DNA from: Ewingella sp963519305
GTDB taxonomy: Bacteria; Pseudomonadota; Gammaproteobacteria; Enterobacterales; Enterobacteriaceae
Direction: 5' to 3'
NCBI GenBank assembly: GCA_963519305.1
Contig: CAUQMS010000003.1
Location: 186,001-250,000 of the forward strand
DNA length: 64,000 bases
The notes below the pieces were generated by a model that saw nothing but the letters and a program-made list of their open reading frames with translations, was not told where the DNA came from and searched no databases. Positions 33,784 to 42,496 of the stretch are shown here, piece by piece (the stretch's first letter is position 1; the number at the start of each line of letters is the position of its first letter). Both the position numbers and the translations under genes were made by a program.

Positions 33784-35226
33784 ATGTCCAGAAGGCTCAG
33801 AAGAACCAAAATTGTTTGTACACTCGGCCCTGCCACTGACCGCGACAATAATCTCGAAAAGATCATCGCTGCCGGCGCAAACGTCGTGCGTATGAACTTC
33901 TCCCACGGCACCGCGGAAGACCACATCATTCGCGCCAATAAAGTGCGTGAAATCGCGGCACGTCTTGGCCGCCACGTGGCGATCCTCGGCGACCTGCAGG
34001 GTCCTAAAATTCGTGTATCTACCTTTAAGGAAGGCAAAGTCTTCCTTAACATCGGCGACAAATTCCTGCTCGATGCCAACATGGGCAAAGGCGAAGGCGA
34101 TAAAGAAAAAGTCGGGATCGACTACAAAGGTTTACCGGCTGACGTCGTTCCGGGCGATATCCTGTTGCTCGACGATGGACGCGTACAGCTGAAAGTGCTC
34201 GAAGTTCAGGGCATGAAAGTCTTTACCGAAGTCACCGTGGGCGGCCCGCTGTCCAACAACAAAGGCATCAACAAGCTGGGTGGCGGTCTGTCTGCCGAAG
34301 CGCTGACCGAAAAAGATAAAGCTGACATTGTCACCGCAGCCAAAATTGGCGTTGACTATCTGGCCGTCTCTTTCCCACGTACCGGCGAAGATTTGAACTA
34401 CGCCCGCCGTCTGGCACGTGATGCTGGCTGTAATGCACAAATCGTTTCTAAAGTAGAACGTGCAGAAGCCGTCGCGTCTGACGAGGCGATGGATGACATC
34501 ATTCTGGCCTCGGACGTCGTCATGGTCGCCCGTGGCGATTTGGGCGTTGAAATTGGTGACCCGGAACTGGTCGGGATCCAGAAGAAACTGATCCGTCGCG
34601 CCCGTAAACTGAACCGCGCGGTGATCACGGCAACGCAGATGATGGAATCGATGATCACTAATCCGATGCCAACCCGCGCCGAAGTCATGGACGTTGCCAA
34701 TGCCGTGCTTGATGGTACCGACGCCGTGATGCTTTCTGCGGAAACCGCCGCAGGTCAGTACCCTTCTGAAACCGTGGCCGCGATGGCGCGCGTTTGTCTG
34801 GGTGCGGAGAAGATCCCAAGCATCAACGTGTCAAAACACCGTCTGGATGTGGAGTTCGACAACATAGAAGAAGCCATCGCGATGTCTTCGATGTATGCCG
34901 CCAACCACCTGAAAGGCGTCACTGCCATCATTGCTATGACCGAATCTGGCCGCACTGCCCTGATGATGTCGCGTATCAGCTCCGGCCTGCCGATTTTCGC
35001 CATGTCACGCCACGAACATACGCTGAACCTCACCGCTATTTATCGCGGCGTCACGCCGGTGTTCTTTGACAGTAACAACGACGGCGTCGTGGCCGCGCAC
35101 GACGCTATCACGTTGCTGCGTGACAAAGGTTACCTGCTCTCGGGTGATCTGGTGATTGTGACGCAGGGAGATGTAATGAGCACCGTCGGCACCACCAATA
35201 CCAGCCGCGTATTACGGGTCGATTAA
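33784..35226 (+). CDS. pykA: Pyruvate kinase II
   Basis: PykA makes pyruvate and ATP from phosphoenolpyruvate and ADP; the PykA isozyme is AMP-activated. The 480-residue protein starts MSRRLRRTKIVCTLGPATD, has the substrate/metal segment ANVVRMNFSHG, the catalytic Lys region IVSKVERAEAV with MVARGDLGVEI, and VITATQMMESM, as in E. coli PykA. A GGAG ribosome-binding site precedes the ATG. No HexR box was found just upstream; readthrough from hexR is possible. Confidence 0.97.
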   Translation: MSRRLRRTKIVCTLGPATDRDNNLEKIIAAGANVVRMNFSHGTAEDHIIRANKVREIAARLGRHVAILGDLQGPKIRVSTFKEGKVFLNIGDKFLLDANMGKGEGDKEKVGIDYKGLPADVVPGDILLLDDGRVQLKVLEVQGMKVFTEVTVGGPLSNNKGINKLGGGLSAEALTEKDKADIVTAAKIGVDYLAVSFPRTGEDLNYARRLARDAGCNAQIVSKVERAEAVASDEAMDDIILASDVVMVARGDLGVEIGDPELVGIQKKLIRRARKLNRAVITATQMMESMITNPMPTRAEVMDVANAVLDGTDAVMLSAETAAGQYPSETVAAMARVCLGAEKIPSINVSKHRLDVEFDNIEEAIAMSSMYAANHLKGVTAIIAMTESGRTALMMSRISSGLPIFAMSRHEHTLNLTAIYRGVTPVFFDSNNDGVVAAHDAITLLRDKGYLLSGDLVIVTQGDVMSTVGTTNTSRVLRVD

Positions 35227-35284
35227 TTATCATAAGCACATAAACCCGAGGGTTTACTTCTCTTTATTTCACTCTCGGCTTATT

Positions 35285-35312
35285 AAGCCAGTTCATCCGG
35301 ACTGGCTTTTTT
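35285..35312 (+). terminator. pykA terminator
   Basis: AAGCCAGT pairs with ACTGGCTT around an 8-nt loop, followed by TTTT. It closes pykA ahead of the siderophore cluster. Confidence 0.8.
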
Positions 35313-35543
35313 ATTAATCTTTTTTGCTGTTTTTATATCTCTTCTGGTTTAATTCTTTGCGCCTTTCTTGAAATAAGACTTTAGTCTCATTTAATCATGA
35401 TCGAAATAAGGCCAATACTCGCGAAATTAATAAGGGTAAATATTCCAAAACCCGCATTTATGCCCCCTCTAATGCACCTATTTGTCATAAGAAATAAGGA
35501 GAAATCCGATAGGGTTTATGTATGGAAGTGCAACTTGGGCGAG

Positions 35544-35567
35544 TTTTTGTGATCATGATCACAAAAA
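35544..35567. promoter_or_regulatory. Perfect 24-bp CRP-type palindrome upstream of dfoJ
   Basis: The sequence is its own reverse complement over 24 bp, with core TGTGATCATGATCACA, i.e. both CRP half-sites TGTGA/TCACA and a 6-bp spacer, flanked by T5 and A5. Its centre is about 90 bp upstream of the predicted dfo transcription start, a Class I activator distance. Confidence 0.75.
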
Positions 35568-35608
35568 ATCATTAACTTTGCTTCTTTCCGCCGAATGATC
35601 ATTACTGA

Positions 35609-35650
35609 GATTGAATGATAATGATTTGCATTTATAATGATTCTCATTGG
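35609..35650 (+). promoter_or_regulatory. dfo promoter overlapped by Fur boxes
   Basis: TTGAAT (-35, 35611-35616) and TATAAT (-10, 35633-35638) are 16 bp apart. The same stretch reads as Fur-box sequence: TGAATGATAATGATTTGCA covers the -35 and spacer, and AATGATTCTCATT (35637-35649), a perfect inverted repeat, covers the -10 and start site. This would shut the promoter in iron-replete cells. Predicted start is near 35645. Confidence 0.8.
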
Positions 35651-35740
35651 TTAAATCCTTGTATCACTCCGCTCAAAGGAATTTACACAAAATTAAACTC
35701 TTCTAATTTAATTTAAAGAAACATTTTAAAATACACTTCG

Positions 35741-35770
35741 CATCAGCGCAGGGATCCCCCCTGCCTGATG
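35741..35770 (+). promoter_or_regulatory. Stem-loop in the dfoJ leader RNA
   Basis: CATCAG plus GCAGGG (separated by a one-base bulge) pair with CCCTGC plus CTGATG around ATCCC: 12 bp, very stable, 90 nt before the dfoJ ATG in a leader of about 215 nt. No T-tract follows, so it is not an intrinsic terminator. Confidence 0.5.
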
Positions 35771-35859
35771 ATAAATCAGCCTCACTCAACCATCCCGACA
35801 ATGGCCGGCGGCTTCCCCACGCCTGCACGACTCAAAAAGGGAAAAGACAGGAACCGGTA

Positions 35860-37404
35860 ATGAGCCAGATACATTATTCTGAAACAGACTCTTCAGCGTC
35901 ATTAATAACCCCGCATCAGGGTTTTATTTTCAATCAGAATAGCACTGAGGAGTGGCAGACACAGATTGAAAATGGCCTTGAAATAATCAAAAGCCATATT
36001 AACAGCAAGGAAAAACCTTTCTCTGGTGTGACACCGTCCGAATTAGCCGACCAGTTCCGCCATATTGATTTGACGCAGCCATTACCAGGCACAAGATTAG
36101 CCCTCGAGGAACTGGATGATTTGTATCTGCAACATGCGGTCTATTTTCATCACCCGAAGTACCTCGCACATCTGAATTGTCCTACCGTCTTACCGGCCCA
36201 ACTGGCCGAGCTGTTTATCAGCGCCATCAACTCGTCGGTCGATACCTGGGATCAAAGCTCAGGCGGCACGCTGATTGAACAAAAGGTAATTGACTGGACG
36301 CTGGCCCGCATCGAGTTCGGGCCGCAATCCGACGGCATTTTCACCAGCGGCGGTACGCAGTCTAACCTGATGGCAATGCTGCTGGCCCGCGACGCTTACT
36401 GTAAGCGCACCCAGCCTGACCACAACATCAAGTATCAGGGGCTGCCACCGGAGGCCAGCCGCTGGCGGATTTTCAGCTCTCAGGTCAGCCATTTCAGCAT
36501 TCAGAAATCCGCTGCGCTGCTGGGTCTGGGTTATAACGCCGTGGTCCCTGTCGCCTGTGACAGTGCTTTTCGCATGGACATGAGTGCGCTGAATGCGCAG
36601 ATTACCCGCTGCCATGCAGAAGGTCTGATCCCGATCGCCATTGTGGCTACCGCCGGTACTACCGATTTTGGCAGCATCGATCCGCTCAATAGCATTGCCG
36701 AAATCTGTCGCCGCGAAAAAATCTGGATGCACGTGGATGCGGCCTATGGCTGTGGCCTGCTGGTTTCACCGCAGCACCGCCAGCGCATTGACGGCATTCA
36801 GCTGGCCGATTCCGTCACCGTCGATTACCACAAATCCTTCTTCCAGCCGGTCAGCTGCAGTGCATTCCTGCTCAATGACCAGAAGCATTTTGAGCACGTG
36901 ACCTGTTACGCCGATTACCTCAATCCGCTGAGCGCCAGACTGGAAGGTACGCCGAATCTGGTAAACAAAAGTATTCAGACCACACGCCGTTTTGATGCGC
37001 TGAAAATGTGGCTGACGCTGCGCATCATGGGCCAGCAGGCGCTGGGAGAGTCCTTTGACACCCTGCTGGCGTTGGCAACCGATGCCCATCAGCAATTGGT
37101 CGCGCATCCGAATATCGAGATCCTGCATAAGCCCGAGCTGAGCACGCTGGTGTTCCGCTTTATTCCGCGTCAGTCACTGAGCGATGAACAGACCGACGCC
37201 GTGAATGCCGATATCCGCAAGTCAATGTTCCGTGCCGGCAACGCCGTCATCGCGGGCACCAAAGTGAACAAACATCAGTATCTGAAATTCACCCTGCTCA
37301 ACCCGATGACCACGACGGATGACATCGCAGACGTCATCCGTCTGATCGCGCATTACGGCCAGGAACTGACCCGTGCTGCACTGAATGCTGAACAAGGTCA
37401 ATAA
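35860..37404 (+). CDS. dfoJ: PLP-dependent lysine decarboxylase of siderophore synthesis (DfoJ/DesA-like)
   Basis: A group II PLP decarboxylase of 514 residues. The PLP Lys is in VTVDYHKSFFQPVSCSAF, the Asp that holds the pyridine nitrogen in MHVDAAYGC, and SGGTQSNLMAMLLARD is the phosphate-binding block. In this context it would convert lysine to cadaverine, the first step of desferrioxamine synthesis; a diaminobutyrate decarboxylase role is possible from sequence alone. It is the first gene of the cluster; an AGGAA precedes the ATG and dfoA follows after 12 bp. Confidence 0.85.
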   Translation: MSQIHYSETDSSASLITPHQGFIFNQNSTEEWQTQIENGLEIIKSHINSKEKPFSGVTPSELADQFRHIDLTQPLPGTRLALEELDDLYLQHAVYFHHPKYLAHLNCPTVLPAQLAELFISAINSSVDTWDQSSGGTLIEQKVIDWTLARIEFGPQSDGIFTSGGTQSNLMAMLLARDAYCKRTQPDHNIKYQGLPPEASRWRIFSSQVSHFSIQKSAALLGLGYNAVVPVACDSAFRMDMSALNAQITRCHAEGLIPIAIVATAGTTDFGSIDPLNSIAEICRREKIWMHVDAAYGCGLLVSPQHRQRIDGIQLADSVTVDYHKSFFQPVSCSAFLLNDQKHFEHVTCYADYLNPLSARLEGTPNLVNKSIQTTRRFDALKMWLTLRIMGQQALGESFDTLLALATDAHQQLVAHPNIEILHKPELSTLVFRFIPRQSLSDEQTDAVNADIRKSMFRAGNAVIAGTKVNKHQYLKFTLLNPMTTTDDIADVIRLIAHYGQELTRAALNAEQGQ

Positions 37405-37416
37405 CAGGAATTCACT

Positions 37417-38721
37417 ATGCCAAACCTTAATCACCCTGACCAAACCTATGATTTTATCGCCATCGGCATTGGCCCGTTTAACCTCGGCCTGGCCTGTCTG
37501 ACTGAACCGGTAAAAGAGCTGAATGGCTTGTTCCTCGACCAGAATGAGGGCTTCGACTGGCACACCGGCATGATGCTCGAAAGCGTCATGTTGCAGACAC
37601 CGTTCATGGCTGATCTGGTAACACTGGCCGATCCAACCAGCCGTTTCAGTTTTCTCAATTACCTGAAGCAGAAGGGGAAAATCTACTCGTTCTACATCCG
37701 TGAGAACTTCTTCATGATGCGCAAAGAATTTAACCAGTACTGCCAGTGGGCCTGCGAACAGCTGACCAGTCTGCGATTTTCTACGCGCGTGGAATGGGTG
37801 ACCTGGAGCGAAGAGCAGCAGTGCTATCTGGTAGAGGCCCGCTCAACACAAGGTGGCGGTAAACAGGTTTATCGTGCCAGAAAACTGGTACTCGGTACCG
37901 GCCCTTCGCCGTGGCTGCCCTCCTGCGCCCGCGACGTCAGCCGCCATATCCACCACTCGAGCGCCTATCTGCCCAACAAAGAGCAGGTGCAGCAATCGAA
38001 ATCTGTCACCGTGGTAGGCAGTGGCCAGAGTGCGGCCGAAATCTTCTATGACCTGCTCAGTGATATCGAAAAGCATGATTACCAGCTGACCTGGGTGACC
38101 CGCGCACCGCGCTTTTACCCGCTGGAGTACAGCAAACTGACGCTTGAAATGACTTCGCCGGAGTACATCGACTATTTCCACGATCTGCCGATGAGCAAAC
38201 GTGACCAGCTGAACCGCGAACAGAAAGGCCTCTACAAAGGCATCAACATCAGTTTAATCAACGACATTTATGACCTGATGTACACCAAGCGCCTCGACGG
38301 GCCGCTGAACGTCAATCTCTACACCCATTCGGAATTGACCGGGATGACTCGCAACCCCGGCGGCGCGCTGGAGATGACATTCCTGCAACAGGAGCAGCAA
38401 CAGGAATACCGTCACGTCACCGGTTCAGTGATCCTGGCAACCGGCTACGGCTATCAGCCGCCACAGTGCATCGAAGGGATCCATCCGCGTATTCAATGGG
38501 ATGACGCCGGACGCTACGCGGTAAACCGAAACTACAGCATCGACGCCCATAACCAGATTTTCGTGCAGAACGCCGAATTACATACCCACGGTTTCGTCAC
38601 CCCTGACCTCGGTATGGCCTGCTACCGCAACAGCAGCATCATCCGCGCCATGCTGGGTGAAGACGTCTACCCGATTGAAGAGGCGATTGCCTTCCAGACC
38701 TTCTGCGCCCGTGGACTTTAA
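37417..38721 (+). CDS. dfoA: Cadaverine/lysine N-monooxygenase (DfoA/DesB-like)
   Basis: A 434-residue flavin N-hydroxylase of the IucD/PvdA/AlcA family, which would N-hydroxylate cadaverine using FAD, NADPH and O2. The FAD motif FIAIGIGPFNLGLACL lies near the N-terminus; the NADPH motif VTVVGSGQSAAEIFYDLL lies mid-protein; the C-terminal ATGYGYQPP block is typical. It lies between the decarboxylase and the acyltransferase/synthetase gene and its stop overlaps the ribosome-binding site of dfoC. Confidence 0.88.
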   Translation: MPNLNHPDQTYDFIAIGIGPFNLGLACLTEPVKELNGLFLDQNEGFDWHTGMMLESVMLQTPFMADLVTLADPTSRFSFLNYLKQKGKIYSFYIRENFFMMRKEFNQYCQWACEQLTSLRFSTRVEWVTWSEEQQCYLVEARSTQGGGKQVYRARKLVLGTGPSPWLPSCARDVSRHIHHSSAYLPNKEQVQQSKSVTVVGSGQSAAEIFYDLLSDIEKHDYQLTWVTRAPRFYPLEYSKLTLEMTSPEYIDYFHDLPMSKRDQLNREQKGLYKGINISLINDIYDLMYTKRLDGPLNVNLYTHSELTGMTRNPGGALEMTFLQQEQQQEYRHVTGSVILATGYGYQPPQCIEGIHPRIQWDDAGRYAVNRNYSIDAHNQIFVQNAELHTHGFVTPDLGMACYRNSSIIRAMLGEDVYPIEEAIAFQTFCARGL

Positions 38722-38731
38722 GGAGCCAATG

Positions 38732-41116
38732 ATGTTTGAAAAGCATACCAAAGCGCTGTTTTCACGTACGCGTGAAGCAGGCAAATTGACACTGCGTGAA
38801 TTGATCTTCCCGCAAGATGCCGACCTGCTGCACAGCTGGATGACACAGCCCTACGCTTACTTCTGGGGTATGCAGGAGAGTCATCGCCATGAAGTGGAAA
38901 GCTTCTACCGCGACCTGACGGTCAGCAATCCCCGCGCCGCGCTTATCGGCGAGCACGATGGTAAACCGGCGTTTCTGATCGAGTGCTATCCGGTAGAAAA
39001 CGACCCGCTGCATGAACATTATGACGTGCAGCCCGGTGACATCGGTATGCACATTTTATTGTCGCCGCCTGACCACCCGCTGCCGGGTTTCAGCTGGCAG
39101 GTGTTTTCCACGGTGATGGAATACCTGTTCAGCCAGCCGGATGTGATACGTGTGGTGGTTGAGCCCGATGTCCGCAATAACAAAATTCACCGGCTGAACA
39201 AACGCGCCGGTTTCCGCTACCAGCGCCAAATCAGACTGCCGCATAAAACGGCCTGGCTGGCGTTCTGCCAGCGAGAAGACTATTTACTGGCCCGCCAGAA
39301 GGAAAAAAATCTCATGAATACGCACTCCGCTATGCAAACCGGTCAGCACTTGCAACCACAACACTGGGCCAGAGCCAACGCGATGTTGCTGCGTAAATGT
39401 CTCTCCGAGCTGGCTCACGAACGCCTGATTGAACCGACGGTCCTGAGTCAGTCATCCGGCTGGGACACTTGTCAGCTAACCGTGCCGGGCAGCGAGGTCG
39501 AATACCGTTTCCGGGCGCGCCAGCTGCCACTCAACGACTGGCTGATTGAGCCTGAAAGCATCCAGCGTCTCGATAATCACTCTCCTCAGCCGCTGGACGC
39601 CCTGCAATTCATTATCGAATTCGCCGAGCAGATCGGGATTTCGCAGGCGATGCTGCCCACCTATATGGATGAAATCTCCAGCACGCTTTATGGAAGTGCA
39701 TGGAAGCTGGAGAACAACCGCACTACTGCACAGCAGCTGAGTCAGGCGGATTTCCAGACAGTAGAAAGCAACATGACCGAAGGCCATCCGAGTTTTATTG
39801 CTAACAATGGCCGCATTGGTTTTGATGCCGCTGACTACGTGCGCTACACGCCGGAAGCGGCCAACCCGATGAAGCTGGTATGGGTGGCGGTGCATCATGA
39901 CAAAGCGCATTTCGCCAGCGTAGAAAATTTACCCTATGAGAAGCTCATCATCGAAGAACTGGGTGAAGCGCAGATCGCCGCCTTTAGCAAAACACTGAAC
40001 GGGCGTGGTCTGAATCCGAAGAATTACTACTTTATGCCAGTCCATCCCTGGCAGTGGCAAAACAAATTACTCACCGTGTTCGCCCCGGACATTGCGCGCA
40101 ATTTCCTGATTTATCTTGGTGAAGGCGAAGACCGCTATCTGGCGCAGCAATCCATCCGCACCTTCTTTAACGCCAGCCAGCCGACGCACCGCTACGTGAA
40201 AACCGCCCTGTCGATCCTCAACATGGGCTTTATGCGCGGGCTGTCACCGTATTACATGGCGACCACGCCGGGCATCAACGCGTGGCTGGCCAAACTGGTC
40301 GAAAATGACTCCTTTCTGCAAGCCAATGGTTTCAGCATTCTGCAGGAAGTCGCTTCGCTGGGTTATCACAACCACTACTTCGAGCGTGCGATTAAGGGCG
40401 ACAGCGCCTACAAAAAAATGTTTGCCGCACTGTGGCGTGAAAATCCGGTGGCACTGCTGAAACCCAACCAGCGCCTGATGACCATGGCCGCCCTGCTGCA
40501 CACGGATTTCAACGGTGACGCGTTGATCGTCGAGATGATCCGGTCTTCAGGTCTGGAGGCTGCCGACTGGCTTAAGCGCTATACCACGGCCTATCTCAGC
40601 CCGCTGCTGCACTGCTTCTATCACTATGACCTGGTGTTTATGCCGCACGGCGAAAACCTGATCCTGCTGTTTGAAAACAACGTACCAGTCAAAGCCTATA
40701 TGAAAGATATCGCCGAGGAGATTGCGGTGATGAACCCGGATGCAGATTTACCGGAAATTGCCAAACGCCTGGCCGTAGATGTGCCGGAAGCGCTTAAAAT
40801 CCTGTCGATTTTCACCGACGTTTTCGCCGGGGTGTTCCGCTTTATTTCGCGCATTCTGGAAGAGCAGAACGTCATGCCCGCTGAGGATTTCTGGCACGTG
40901 GTGGCCGATACCGTGCATGACTACCAGCAGCAATACCCGCAACTGACAGATAAATTTGCCCGCTATGATCTTTTCTGTCCAGCGTTCACACATTCATGCC
41001 TGAACCGCCTGCAACTGGCGAACAATCAGCAGATGATCAATCTGTCGGACCCGGCGCAAAACTTGAAGTTTGCCGGCACGCTGGACAACCCGATCGCCCC
41101 TTTTAAGCACCGGTAA
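38732..41116 (+). CDS. dfoC: Fused acyltransferase/NIS siderophore synthetase (DfoC-like)
   Basis: A two-domain protein of 794 residues. Residues 1 to about 185 are a GNAT acyltransferase of the DesC/AlcB/IucB type (RELIFPQDADLLHSWM, MHILLSPPD, RVVVEPDVRNNKIHRLNKRAGF), expected to succinylate or acetylate N-hydroxycadaverine. Residues about 200-794 are an IucA/IucC NRPS-independent siderophore synthetase (GHPSFIANNGRIGF, MPVHPWQWQNKL, HRYVKTALSILNMGFMRGLSP, HYDLVFMPHGENLIL) that joins and cyclises the units with ATP. Separate genes desC and desD in Streptomyces match the two halves. The start could be 38729 or 38732; the latter has better spacing from AGGAG. Confidence 0.87.
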   Translation: MFEKHTKALFSRTREAGKLTLRELIFPQDADLLHSWMTQPYAYFWGMQESHRHEVESFYRDLTVSNPRAALIGEHDGKPAFLIECYPVENDPLHEHYDVQPGDIGMHILLSPPDHPLPGFSWQVFSTVMEYLFSQPDVIRVVVEPDVRNNKIHRLNKRAGFRYQRQIRLPHKTAWLAFCQREDYLLARQKEKNLMNTHSAMQTGQHLQPQHWARANAMLLRKCLSELAHERLIEPTVLSQSSGWDTCQLTVPGSEVEYRFRARQLPLNDWLIEPESIQRLDNHSPQPLDALQFIIEFAEQIGISQAMLPTYMDEISSTLYGSAWKLENNRTTAQQLSQADFQTVESNMTEGHPSFIANNGRIGFDAADYVRYTPEAANPMKLVWVAVHHDKAHFASVENLPYEKLIIEELGEAQIAAFSKTLNGRGLNPKNYYFMPVHPWQWQNKLLTVFAPDIARNFLIYLGEGEDRYLAQQSIRTFFNASQPTHRYVKTALSILNMGFMRGLSPYYMATTPGINAWLAKLVENDSFLQANGFSILQEVASLGYHNHYFERAIKGDSAYKKMFAALWRENPVALLKPNQRLMTMAALLHTDFNGDALIVEMIRSSGLEAADWLKRYTTAYLSPLLHCFYHYDLVFMPHGENLILLFENNVPVKAYMKDIAEEIAVMNPDADLPEIAKRLAVDVPEALKILSIFTDVFAGVFRFISRILEEQNVMPAEDFWHVVADTVHDYQQQYPQLTDKFARYDLFCPAFTHSCLNRLQLANNQQMINLSDPAQNLKFAGTLDNPIAPFKHR

Positions 41117-41154
41117 TGAACCTCTGATCGTTCATCATTTTATTGCTGTTCTTC

Positions 41155-41185
41155 AGCGCGGCCTGTGCAGGCCGCGCTTTTCTGT
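41155..41185 (+). terminator. Terminator-like hairpin between dfoC and dfoS
   Basis: AGCGCGGCCT pairs with AGGCCGCGCT around GTGC, followed by TTTCTGTTTT. It would reduce readthrough from dfoC into the exporter gene, which starts at 41204. Confidence 0.75.
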
Positions 41186-41203
41186 TTTATTGGAGCTTTT
41201 ATT

Positions 41204-42427
41204 ATGTCGTCCGTATTCCAACCGGCTGAGCAGCTAAACCGCCGCCAGTGGCTGTTTCCGCTGTCGCTGGTGCTGTTCGAATTCGCCACCTACATCGCCC
41301 ACGATATGATCCAGCCGGGCATGTTGCACGTAGTGAGTGATTTCAGCGCCAGCGCAGACTGGGTTTCGACCTCACTGACCGCCTATCTGTGCGGTGGCAT
41401 TATGCTGCAATGGCTGCTCGGCCCACTGTCTGACCGCATAGGCCGTCGCCCCGTACTGCTGACCGGCGTTGCCTTTTTTGTTGTCACCTGTCTGGGAACG
41501 TTGCTGACGCAGAGCATCGAGCAATTTATTCTGATGCGGTTTTTACAGGGTATGAGTTTGTGCTTTATCGGTGCGGTCGGTTACGCTGCAATTCAGGAGG
41601 CCTTCAGCGAAAGCCTCAGCATTAAACTGATGGCACTGATGGCCAATATTACGCTGATTGCCCCGCTGCTCGGGCCGCTGGCCGGTGCCGCCTTTATTCA
41701 CTATGCGCCGTGGAAAGCGATGTTCGGACTGTTTGCGCTGGTCTCGCTTCTTGCCTGGTGGGGGTTATGGCGCAGTATGCCCGAAACCGCGCCGCGCGAT
41801 GGTCAGCCGTTCTTGCTGCGCCGCGTACTGGCGGATTACCAGCAGGTGCTGACCAATAAGGGCGTGGTGTTAGGTTCGCTGTCGATTGGTTTGGTGACCT
41901 TACCGCTGCTGGCGTGGGTGGCGCAGTCGCCGGTGATTTTGATTCAGGATGGGGGAATGTCACCGCTGCAATACGGCTGGTCACAGGTGCCGATTTTTGC
42001 CGGGCTGATCGCCGGTAACCTGATACTGAGCAAACTCAGTGGCAAAGTAAAAGTTACAACCCCCATCTGTATTGGCGTTATTCCTGTGGTCCTGGGTCTT
42101 GGCATCGCAGCAGTGTGCGCCACATTTTTCGACCAGGCCTGGGGTGGCGTAATTGTCGGGCTTAGCCTCTACGCGCTGGGTTCAGGGCTGGCCAACGCCG
42201 GGCTGTATCGCCTGACGCTGTTTTCCAGCCCGGCAGGCAAAGGCACCGTAGCCGCTGCGCTGGGGCTTATCACTATTGTTGTTTTTGCGCTGGGCATAGA
42301 AGTCGCGAAGCAGTTCTATTTCGCCGCTGGCAACGGCCTCTTTACTCAGTTTTCACTGGCGAGCGGTGCCGCTGCGGCGCTGCTGATCACGCTATTCCTG
42401 CGGTCGAGGGAAACACCCAAGGCATAA
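41204..42427 (+). CDS. dfoS: MdfA-like MFS transporter, candidate siderophore exporter
   Basis: A 407-residue major facilitator protein with about 12 helices and close similarity to the multidrug pump MdfA along its length (LFEFATYIAHDMIQPGML in TM1, LQWLLGPLSDRIGRRPVLL motif A, SLCFIGAVGYAAIQEAF, LANAGLYRLTLF). The two acidic TM1 residues important in MdfA are present at the same positions, Glu26 and Asp34. Its place directly after dfoJAC suggests export of the siderophore, as proposed for the fourth gene (dfoS) of Pantoea/Erwinia clusters; a drug-exporting MdfA paralogue cannot be excluded. The start at 41204 has a GGAG ribosome-binding site. Confidence 0.75.
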   Translation: MSSVFQPAEQLNRRQWLFPLSLVLFEFATYIAHDMIQPGMLHVVSDFSASADWVSTSLTAYLCGGIMLQWLLGPLSDRIGRRPVLLTGVAFFVVTCLGTLLTQSIEQFILMRFLQGMSLCFIGAVGYAAIQEAFSESLSIKLMALMANITLIAPLLGPLAGAAFIHYAPWKAMFGLFALVSLLAWWGLWRSMPETAPRDGQPFLLRRVLADYQQVLTNKGVVLGSLSIGLVTLPLLAWVAQSPVILIQDGGMSPLQYGWSQVPIFAGLIAGNLILSKLSGKVKVTTPICIGVIPVVLGLGIAAVCATFFDQAWGGVIVGLSLYALGSGLANAGLYRLTLFSSPAGKGTVAAALGLITIVVFALGIEVAKQFYFAAGNGLFTQFSLASGAAAALLITLFLRSRETPKA

Positions 42428-42452
42428 GCGCGGCGGAAAATATTTAAAACAA

Positions 42453-42479
42453 AAAAGGCTGAGTTTATCTCAGCCTTTT
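42453..42479. terminator. Bidirectional terminator, dfoS / lpxM
   Basis: AAGGCTGAG pairs with CTCAGCCTT around TTTAT, flanked by A- and T-runs; it lies between the two converging genes and marks the right end of the siderophore locus. Confidence 0.85.
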
Positions 42480-42496
42480 GGATGTCAATCTGCCAG

